Assembly: GCA_016710635.1 (NCBI GenBank)
Contig: JADJVL010000028.1
Coordinates: 52,931-116,930, forward strand
Reading direction: 5' to 3'
Length of the DNA: 64,000 nucleotides
DNA from: Holophagaceae bacterium
Lineage (GTDB): Bacteria; Acidobacteriota; Holophagae; Holophagales; Holophagaceae
Positions within the stretch are counted from its first letter, which is position 1. Each line of letters opens with the position of its first letter. Position numbers and translations under genes: made by a program. Positions 57,773-64,000 of this stretch are shown here, in pieces. Under the pieces are notes generated by a model, which did not search any database, was not told the DNA's origin, and saw only the letters and a program-made list of their open reading frames with translations.

Positions 57773-58009
57773 GTGCGCCCTGACGCCCGACTGCTCCTGA
57801 ACCGCGAGACGCTGCGCCGTCTTTCTTCCGGCGAGGCCGAGGCGGTCGCCGCCGGCCTGGACCGGACCTTTGCCTTCCAGGTCTCCGCCGGCCAGCTCGG
57901 CCTCTGTTCCGTGAGCATGGGCGTGACCGGCAACAGCCTGGGCTGCACCAGCGTGTCCATCGCCGCCACGCTGGGCACCTCCATCGTGGCGGCCGGCGGG
58001 CCGCACTAG
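57773..58009 (+). CDS. Putative RiPP (class I lanthipeptide-type) precursor 1
   Basis: A 78-residue peptide starting at GTG 57773 with GGAGG 4 bases upstream. Residues 7-27 (LLLNRETLRRLSSGEAEAVA...) match the leader pattern L-x-L-N-[RK]-E-T-L-R-x-L of class I lanthipeptide-type natural product precursors, shared with the second peptide at 60091. The C-terminal part (about 29-78) is small-residue-, Ser/Thr- and Gly-rich with two cysteines (GLCSVSMGV, LGCTSVSIAA). It ends 3 bases before the histidine kinase. Modification is not demonstrated. Confidence 0.65.
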   Translation: MRPDARLLLNRETLRRLSSGEAEAVAAGLDRTFAFQVSAGQLGLCSVSMGVTGNSLGCTSVSIAATLGTSIVAAGGPH

Positions 58010-58012
58010 CCC

Positions 58013-59101
58013 TTGCCCAGCCTTCGTCCCGGAACCGCCCTCTGGAGGCGCCTGCACAGCAAGGCCCTCTGGGGGGCCTTCTGCTTCGTCGTGCTCGCGG
58101 TGCAGCCCTTCCTCCTCTGGAAGTGGCAGGCCATGGGCACGCCGGTACTGCGCCGGGCGGGAGACGAACTAAGCCACATGCTCATGATGGGCTCCCTCAT
58201 CTGGCTTTCGCCGGTGCCCTGGGAATGGCGGAGCCCTTCAGGCCAGCCGGTGCTGAGCTGGGGGGCCGCCCTGCGCGCCTTCCTCATGGGCGAGGCGGTG
58301 ATGGTCGCCATCACCTACCTCGACAGCGGCTTCAGCCGCTTCGCGGGCCTCAAGGCCAACAGCCTGGGCGTCTACCTCCTCGACCTCTGCCTCTGGGGGC
58401 CCGCCTTCTTCCTCGTGGGCCTGCTCACTTCGCGCCAGGCGCGCCTCGAACACGAGCAGGAGGACATGCGGGAGCAGGTGGTGGAGGCGCAGGTGCGCCA
58501 CCTGCAGGGCCAGATGAACCCGCACGTCCTCTTCAACGCCCTCAACAGCCTGGCCGAACTGCTGCAGCAGGACCCCAAGCAGGCCGACCTGTGCCTGCGC
58601 GCCATGGCCAGCCTCCTCCGGCGCATCCTGGACGCCACCGAAGTCCACAGCCATCCCCTCGGCGAGGAGCGGGCCCTGGTGGAGGACTACCTCGCCGTGG
58701 AATCAGTCCGCCACGGGCGGCGCCTGCAGATCGAATGGGCGTGGGACCGCGGGCTGGACGACCTGCCCGTGCTGCCCCTCCTCATCCAGCCCCTGGTGGA
58801 GAACGCCCTCAAGCACGGCATCGCCCGGAACCGCCGGGGTGGCCGCCTCCGGCTGGCGGCCTGGCGGGAGGGCCCGCGCCTCCGCCTCCAGGTGGCGAAC
58901 GAAGGCCCCGCCCCCCTGCCGGCCGGCGGCGCCCGCCAGGGCATCGGCCTGAAGAACCTCCGGTCCCGGCTGGCCCTGGCCTACGGCGACACGGCCAGCC
59001 TCGAGGTCCAGCGGCGGGACGACTGGACGACGGCGGACCTCGATCTCCACGTCCCCACCCTGCAGGAACGCCATGAACCCGCTGAATGCCGCCCCGAATA
59101 G
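58013..59101 (+). CDS. LytS-type sensor histidine kinase
   Basis: A 362-residue membrane kinase with four predicted N-terminal helices (about residues 20-145), no recognised sensor domain, and a HisKA_7TM/LytS-like catalytic part: His171 in QGQMNPHVLFNALNSL and the N-box PLLIQPLVENALKHGI, with GIGLKNLRSRL as G-box. It starts at TTG 58013, 3 bases after the peptide precursor stop. It overlaps the next gene by 29 bases. It may sense a peptide, by analogy to AgrC-like kinases; this is inferred from context. Confidence 0.88.
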   Translation: MPSLRPGTALWRRLHSKALWGAFCFVVLAVQPFLLWKWQAMGTPVLRRAGDELSHMLMMGSLIWLSPVPWEWRSPSGQPVLSWGAALRAFLMGEAVMVAITYLDSGFSRFAGLKANSLGVYLLDLCLWGPAFFLVGLLTSRQARLEHEQEDMREQVVEAQVRHLQGQMNPHVLFNALNSLAELLQQDPKQADLCLRAMASLLRRILDATEVHSHPLGEERALVEDYLAVESVRHGRRLQIEWAWDRGLDDLPVLPLLIQPLVENALKHGIARNRRGGRLRLAAWREGPRLRLQVANEGPAPLPAGGARQGIGLKNLRSRLALAYGDTASLEVQRRDDWTTADLDLHVPTLQERHEPAECRPE

Positions 59102-59853
59102 CAGCGCCCCGCTGAATGTCGCCTTGGTGGATGACGAGCCCCTGGCCCGCAGCCGGGTCTCCCGGCTGCTGTCGGCCCTGGGCTGTCGGGTGGTCGGCGA
59201 GTTCGAGGACGCCGAAGAGCTCCTGGAGGCCCTGGCGGCGGGCCTGCGCCCCGACGCCCTGTTCCTGGACATCGAAATGCCCGGGGCTTCGGGCTTGGAG
59301 GCCCTCGCGGAGCTCCCGGCGCCGGTGCCCGTGGTCTTCATCACCGCCTACCCGGAGCACGCGGTCCGCGCCTTCGACACCACCGCGGTGGACTACATCC
59401 TCAAGCCCGTCTACGAGGACCGGCTGGCCCGGGCCCTGGAGCGGGTCCACCAGCACCGGGCCCTGCGGACTGCCGGCCAGACCGGCAAGCCGGTAGCGCC
59501 AACGCCGGCGCGGTTCCCGGCCCGGGCCGGCGGGGGACACCTCTTCCTGGAGTTCCGCAAGGTGAGCCACTTCGAGTTGGTGGACGGGGCCGTGTTCGCC
59601 TGGGCCGGCGGCCAGCGCTTCCGCTCGCCCTGGGACAGCCTCGCGGAGGTGGAGGGCACCTTTCCCGACGCGGGGCCTGCTGCGCATCCAGCGCAGCCTC
59701 CTGGTGCGGCCCGAGGCGGTGATCGGCCACCGCAGCCTGCCCAATGGCCGCGCGCGGGTGCGCCTGGCCGATGGGAAGGAGCTGGAGGTGAGCCGCAGCA
59801 TGACCCCGCGCCTCCGGGGCATCCTCGGCCTCGCCCGCGGCCAGCAGGCCTGA
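59073..59853 (+). CDS. LytTR-family response regulator, one frameshift near 59674
   Basis: Receiver domain residues about 12-125 (VALVDDEPLAR, phospho-Asp66 in LFLDIEMPG, and VDYILKP). The LytTR domain begins about residue 150 (LFLEFRKVSHFELVDGAVFA) and is interrupted at about 59674 by one extra G in a GGGG run. In the restored frame it continues LLRIQRSLLVRPEAVIGHRS and ends at TGA 59851-59853 after about 259 residues. Without correction it reads on to 59873 as low-quality sequence. It binds DNA as a transcription factor, probably under the LytS-type kinase. Confidence 0.85.
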
Positions 59854-60090
59854 GCCGTAACCACCCGGCCTGAGGCCCCGTTCCCGGCCCTTCCCGGGCC
59901 CGGTCGCGCGCTCCCGGCCCCGGAAGGCGCCCTTCGCGGGCCCCTCCGCCCCCGCTCCCGCCCCTGCTCCCGTCCCTTCGCGGGCCTTTCCTGGAGCGGC
60001 CGCGGGGCGCTCCCCACACTCCACCTATCACCCCGGCACTGGATGGCCAGGAACCGGGTCCCCCCTTCCCCTTTCTCCCCAGGAGACGCC
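59854..60090. other. Very GC-rich gap before the second peptide gene
   Basis: No gene. It contains repeated CCCTTCGCGGGCC units near 59928 and 59972 (direct repeats), which could be hairpin or REP-type sequence. The ribosome-binding site AGGAGA precedes 60091. Confidence 0.5.
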
Positions 60091-60324
60091 ATGTCCTCCA
60101 AGAAGCTCACCCTCAACAAGGAAACCCTCCGCCAGCTGGACAGCGAGGTCCACGCGGTCCAGGGCGGCGGTTTCGTGACCCTCGCCAACACCTGCATCTG
60201 CCCGATCCCGAACACCACCCTCCGCTACAGCCTCGGCTCCTGCCCCAGCATCGCCTGCGGCACCCTCACGGGCGGGGGCACCATCGTCATCAACCCGGCC
60301 GGCGGGAGCTTCGTGGCTCACTGA
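60091..60324 (+). CDS. Putative RiPP (class I lanthipeptide-type) precursor 2
   Basis: A 77-residue peptide (MSSKKLTLNKETLRQLDSEV...) with AGGAGA upstream. The leader is the class I lanthipeptide-type natural product precursor signature ending in a Gly-Gly-Gly cleavage-like site (HAVQGGGFV, about residues 22-29). The core (about 29-77) is rich in Thr, Ser, Gly and has four cysteines (ANTCICPI, GSCPSIACGT). It is closely related in leader to the peptide at 57773. No LanB/LanC, radical SAM or ABC exporter gene is visible in the window. Confidence 0.8.
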   Translation: MSSKKLTLNKETLRQLDSEVHAVQGGGFVTLANTCICPIPNTTLRYSLGSCPSIACGTLTGGGTIVINPAGGSFVAH

Positions 60325-60337
60325 GCCGCGCTTTCGT

Positions 60338-60373
60338 CGCGAAGAGGCCGCCCCCCGGGGCGGCTTCTTCGCG
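60338..60373 (+). terminator. Terminator of peptide gene 2
   Basis: A 15-bp stem with one wobble (60338-60352 with 60359-60373) and a 6-base loop, 14 bases after the stop. Confidence 0.75.
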
Positions 60374-60482
60374 TCCCGGGAGCCCGGAGACCCGGATCGA
60401 GCCTGGGGTCTGGTGAGCCCTTCCCCCGCTATTCCATCACTTGGCCCCTGGCGAGGAAGTCCCGCCCATCCCACACTGGGAA

Positions 60483-62703
60483 ATGGCCGATGCCTCCGAA
60501 CCCATGGAGATCACCCTCCACGAGGGCGAGGGCACCGCCTGCGTGGGGGACGCCTGCCTCACCCTGGAAGGCGCCTATCAGGAAGTGAAGGAGGCCTTCC
60601 TCCGCCATCATCCCGACGGGGACGTGGCCCCTGCTGGACAAGGCCTTCCGCATCGGGCGGAGTGCCACAGGACCCAGCTGCGGAAGAGCGGCGAGCCCTA
60701 CTTCCACCCCCTCGCCGTGGCGCGCAGCCTCGCCGAGTGGCGCCTGGATGCGGTCAGCGTCGCCTGCGGCATGCTCCACGACACCGTCGAGGACACGCTG
60801 ATGACCCTGCCGGACGTGCGCGCCGAGTTCGGCAACGAGATCGTGGAGATCGTGGACGGCCTCACCAAGATGAGCAAGCTGGCCTTCACGGACCGCCACC
60901 TGCTCAACGCCGAGAACGTCCGGAAGCTGCTGGTGGCCATGGGCAAGGACGTGCGGGTGCTCATGGTGAAGCTGGCGGACCGCCTCCACAACATGCAGAC
61001 GCTCGCCTCCATGCGGGAGGAGAAGCGCCGGCGCATCGCCCGGGAGACCCTGAGCTCTACGCCCTGGCGAACCGCCTGGGCATGGGCCAGGTGCGCATCC
61101 AGCTGGAGGATCTGGCCTTCGAGACCACGGAGCCCGAGCGCTTCCTGGAGCTGAAGGAGAAGGTGGAACAGAAGCGCGCCAAGGGCGCCGAAATGATCGA
61201 GGCCATCAAGGTGGGCCTGAATCCGCATTGGAGACCCACGGCATCCCCGGCAAGGTCTACGGGCGCTCCAAGCACCTCTACGGCATCTGGCGGAAGATGG
61301 GCGTGCAGGCCAAGGGCCTCGACGAGATCCACGACTGGCTGGCCTACCGCATCATCTGTCCGGACCGGGCCAGCTGCTACACGGCCCTGGGCCTGGGTGC
61401 ACGCGCTGTACCGGCCCATTCCGGCCGCTTCAAGGACTACATCAGCCTGCCCAAGGACAACGGCTACCAGAGCATCCACACCTCGGTCTTCATGCCCACC
61501 GGCGACGCCTTCGAGGTGCAGATCCGCACGCCGGAGATGCACGACCACGCGGAGAACGGCATCGCGAGCCACTGGACCTACAAGGAAGGCCACATCGCCA
61601 ATCGCTCCGAGATCAACCAGGTGGCCTTCCTGCGCCGCATGTGGAGCTGCACCAGGACAGCGGCGACAGCCGGGACCTGGTGGCCAACCCGAAGGGCGAG
61701 CTCGGCGGCCGGCGCATCCAGGTCTTCACGCCCAAGGGCGACCTCAAGAGCCTGCCGGAAGGCGCGACGCCCATCGACCCGCCTACGCCATCCACACGGA
61801 GGTCGGCCACCGCTGCGTGGGGGCGAAGGTGAACGGGCGCATGGTGCCCCTGAAGGCGACCCTGCAGAACGGCGACCGGGTGGAGGTGCTCACCCGCCCC
61901 GACCACAAGCCCAGCCGGGACTGGCTGATGCTGGTGAAGAGCGCCGGCGCCAAGAGCCGCATCCAGGCCTTCATCCGCGAGGAGGAACGGAAGGTCGCCA
62001 TCGCCATGGGCCGGGACCGCCTGGAGCGGGAGGCCCCGGGCCGCCAGCGTGCACCTGGAGACTGCGGAGGCCCGGGAGATCCTGGAAGCCCGCCTGAAGG
62101 AACTGAAGCAGCCCAGTTGGGACGCCTTCTACGCCGCCGTCGGCTTCAACCGCATCACCGTCCACAAGATGCTGGAGCCGCTGATCCCGGAGAAGGACCG
62201 CTCCAGGGCCGCGGAGAAGCCCCAGAAGGCCGCGGACGACGCGGTGCTCGTGGACGACAACGTGGGCATCCTCTTCGCCCTGGCCCACTGCTGCAAGCCC
62301 ATCTGGGGCGATGAGATCGTGGGCTACACCACCCGGAGCCGGGGCATCGCCATCCACCACGCGGACTGTCCGCAGCTCTCGTCGAAGACTTTTGCACCCT
62401 GAGCGGCGCGTGAGCGTGGAGGGGCGGGGCCAGCCGGGCCACATGATGTCTCGACACGGAGCTGGCCATCACGACGGAAGACCGGCCCGGCATGGTGGCG
62501 GCTATCAGCGACGCCACGCAGCGGGCCAACAACATCCAGCGCTTCAACGCCTCGACGCTGGACGAAGGCGGCGGCCTCTTCCACATCGCCTGCCGGGTGC
62601 GCAACCGCGAGCACCTGGTGGACCTCATCGGCCAGGTGCGCCGGGTGAAGGGCGGCTCACCGTGGCGCGGGTGCGGGGGAGCGTTTTTGGGAAGCTCCGC
62701 TGA
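60483..62703 (+). pseudogene. RelA/SpoT bifunctional (p)ppGpp synthetase/hydrolase, many frameshifts
   Basis: About 740 residues once frames are joined: HD hydrolase domain (YFHPLAVARSLAEWRLD, GMLHDTVEDT), synthetase domain (ETHGIPGKVYGRSKHLYGIW, then GVQAKGLDEIHDWLAYRI), TGS (QVFTPKGDLKSLPEGATPID) and a C-terminal ACT domain. At least ten single-base indels are needed, for example near 60627, 60664, 61052, 61230, 61396/61423, 61641, 61782, 62036, 62385, 62448 and 62651. Both sides of each break read as perfect RelA/SpoT, so this is very likely an intact gene with an error-laden consensus. The stop in the last frame is at 62701-62703. Confidence 0.85.
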
Positions 62704-62729
62704 ATCTTCCTGTCCGCGGGTCTTGGGTG

Positions 62730-63345
62730 AGACTGCCCCGCCGCTGAAGCCCCGTCCATCCCCCTGGGCGCATCGAGCAGAGTGTGGCGGCGCACCGGGG
62801 CCCGAACCCACAAGCTGAGCCTCCGCATCCCCGAAGCGGAGCGCCGGGCGGCGGTGGCGATGGTGCTGTGGGGGACGCGGCGGGAGCGCGGAAGATCGTG
62901 CGCTGGTGCAGCGGGGCTTCACCATGCCCCCAGCATCCCGGGGAGCTGGCCTTCCCCGGCGGCATGGTGAGTCCGCGTGAGCTGACTTCCGCCACACCAC
63001 TCGGCGGAACTCTACGAGGAGCTGGGCGTCGCGACCGATCTCTGGAACCCGGCTGCTTCCCCGACGGCGTGGCGAAGGCCCGCACGCGGTTCACCCCGTG
63101 CTCTTCCGCTGGGAGCGAAGGAGTCCGCCTTCACCTTCCACGACGGCGAAGTGCAGGACCGCGCGGATGCCGCCCATCGAGCCGCTGGTTGAGCGTCCCT
63201 GACCACGGAGATCCTCGACTGGCAGGACTGGCCCTGGAAGTGCCAAGGCATGGAGTTGCCCGGCGTGCCGCTATGGGAGCGACGGCGTTTGTTTTGAAGG
63301 CTTGCGCTGGATGTGCTTTCAAGGGGCGCGAACTTTCTGAAGCAC
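62730..63345 (+). pseudogene. NUDIX hydrolase (CoA pyrophosphatase-like), frameshifted
   Basis: Pieces of a NUDIX protein are visible in several frames: RRAAVAMVLWG, LVQRGFTMPQHPGELAFPGG-like (G-x5-E start of the Nudix box), AELYEELGVATDLW (RExxEExGx), TPVLFRWERKESAFTFHDG and PLWGATAFVLKG near the end. This matches the CoA diphosphatase subfamily. At least four indels are needed. Boundaries are approximate. Confidence 0.6.
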
Positions 63346-63450
63346 GTGGGGCGGGTTCATGGCCCGGCTGGGTGGTTGGAGGATTCGGTCTGAAGCGGAC
63401 CTCACATTCAATGTGTAGGGATGCAAAATGTCCCAGGCAACGAGGCCAAG

Positions 63451-63637
63451 ATGCCCAAGAAGATCCGCGAAATCCTGAGACTCCTGGCCGAGGATGGCTG
63501 GGCTGCGGTTCGTCAAAGCGGGGAGTCACAGGGTTCCCAAGCACCCCACCAAGCCAGGCATCGTCGTGGTCCCTGTCCATGAAGGGAAGGACTGGGGCCG
63601 CAGGTACGGAAGAGACATCCGAAACAGGCAGGCTTGA
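63451..63637 (+). pseudogene. hicA: HicA-type mRNA interferase toxin, one frameshift
   Basis: Frames joined, the protein reads MPKKIREILRLLAEDGWAAV, then RQSGSHRVPKHPTKPGIVVV and PVHEGKDWG...RDIRNRQA: a HicA double-stranded-RNA-binding-like toxin with the catalytic histidine in GSHR. One extra base near 63523 breaks the frame (187 bases is one more than a whole number of codons). It is followed by hicB 15 bases downstream. Confidence 0.75.
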
Positions 63638-63652
63638 AGGAGGATTTCGACT

Positions 63653-63863
63653 ATGCGCTACGGAGTCGTCATCGAACGTGCCGGGGACAAACTTTCGGCC
63701 CATGTGCCGGACCTTTCCTGGATGCGTGTCCGTGGGAGACGCATTCGATGAGGTTTCCGCCAATATCCACGAGGCCATCACCTGTACCCGGCCCAACTCC
63801 GCGAAGAAGGCCGTCCGGATCCCAGCGCCCACGACGGTTGTTGCATACGAGGAAGTCATCTGA
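63653..63863 (+). pseudogene. hicB: HicB-type antitoxin, frameshifted
   Basis: Joined frames read MRYGVVIERAGDKLSAHVPD, LPGCVSVGDAFDEVSANIHEAI, YPAQLREEG-like and PAPTTVVAYEEVI, a compact HicB antitoxin that neutralises HicA and usually autoregulates. Two or three indels are needed. It ends at TGA 63861-63863 with GGAGG before its start. The remaining bases to 64000 hold nothing I can name. Confidence 0.7.
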
Positions 63864-64000
63864 AGCCGCCCGGATTGTAAGAGCCGCACCGCTTCTTCAG
63901 CCACAGTTCCAGATCGAACCTCTGCGCCTGTGTTCCAACTGGGCAAGCTGACGAGGCGCACGCGGTTCAGCCCAGTCCCCATTTCCCGCGCTTTGGCCCT

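Noticed and set aside
57280..58057. Minus-strand frames with GEWGIRTP/ESPTLRQ peptides
   Set aside because: Well-known translations of tRNA-Ser and its flank, not protein.

Overview
This is a GC-rich (by eye about two thirds G+C) bacterial chromosome segment with no phage or plasmid backbone. Gene content (a futalosine-type menaquinone-family gene, GTP-dependent PEPCK, a sufBCDSU-nfu operon, many TPR proteins, rubrerythrin/Fe-S/DUF3501, M4 and S9 secreted peptidases) and protein style suggest an anaerobic or microaerobic Acidobacteriota of the Holophaga/Geothrix type. The taxonomy is inference from recalled family resemblance, not a search.

Layout. 1-2.5 kb (minus): partial MqnA/MqnD-family gene, flavin reductase, TPR protein, TauE/SafE membrane protein. 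2.6-9.1 kb (plus): pckG, a stand-alone formate dehydrogenase alpha subunit, a zinc-ribbon TPR protein. 9.2-15 kb (plus): a complete SUF iron-sulfur assembly operon behind a candidate operator. 15-25.5 kb: TPR lipoprotein-like gene, rpsA, ggt, a Fis-type regulator, an HhH protein with a duplicated 3' end, a YihY-type membrane protein and lon. 25.6-33 kb (minus): clpX, greA, lipid A acyltransferase, an M4 metallopeptidase interrupted by frameshifts, arginine deiminase. 33-40.6 kb: 2-Cys peroxiredoxin (3' end duplicated around a repeat), a cyclic-2,3-diphosphoglycerate-synthetase-like GTPase, a cupredoxin lipoprotein, the DUF3501/Fe-S/rubrerythrin cluster, comF. 40.6-48.7 kb: two APC permeases, an acyltransferase-like membrane protein, a CBS/CorC protein, a GH113-like hydrolase, a response regulator. 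49.1-54.6 kb: an apparently complete serine-biosynthesis operon (class V aminotransferase, SerA, histidine-phosphatase-type phosphatase) and an S9 peptidase. 54.6-57.2 kb: a strikingly AT-rich patch, then comEA-like, two pseudopilin-like genes, radC and a four-helix-bundle gene. 57.2-57.55 kb: two tRNA-Ser genes, one followed by an inverted copy of its own 3' end.

The most novel-looking locus is 57.77-60.33 kb: two short genes with closely related class I lanthipeptide-type leaders (L-x-L-N-[RK]-E-T-L-R-x-L) flank a LytS-type histidine kinase and a LytTR response regulator. This could be a peptide production or signalling circuit. No modifying enzyme or transporter is visible in the window, so the product and circuit are inferred.

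Quality warning. Single-base indels, mostly in G/C runs, break the M4 peptidase (at least four), the LytTR regulator (one), a relA/spoT gene (at least ten), a NUDIX gene and hicAB. Density rises sharply after 59.6 kb, which looks like poor consensus at a contig end rather than biological decay. At 49.02 kb there is a 31-base stretch resembling a sequencing adapter altered only by A-to-G and T-to-C changes, so the join there should be treated with suspicion.
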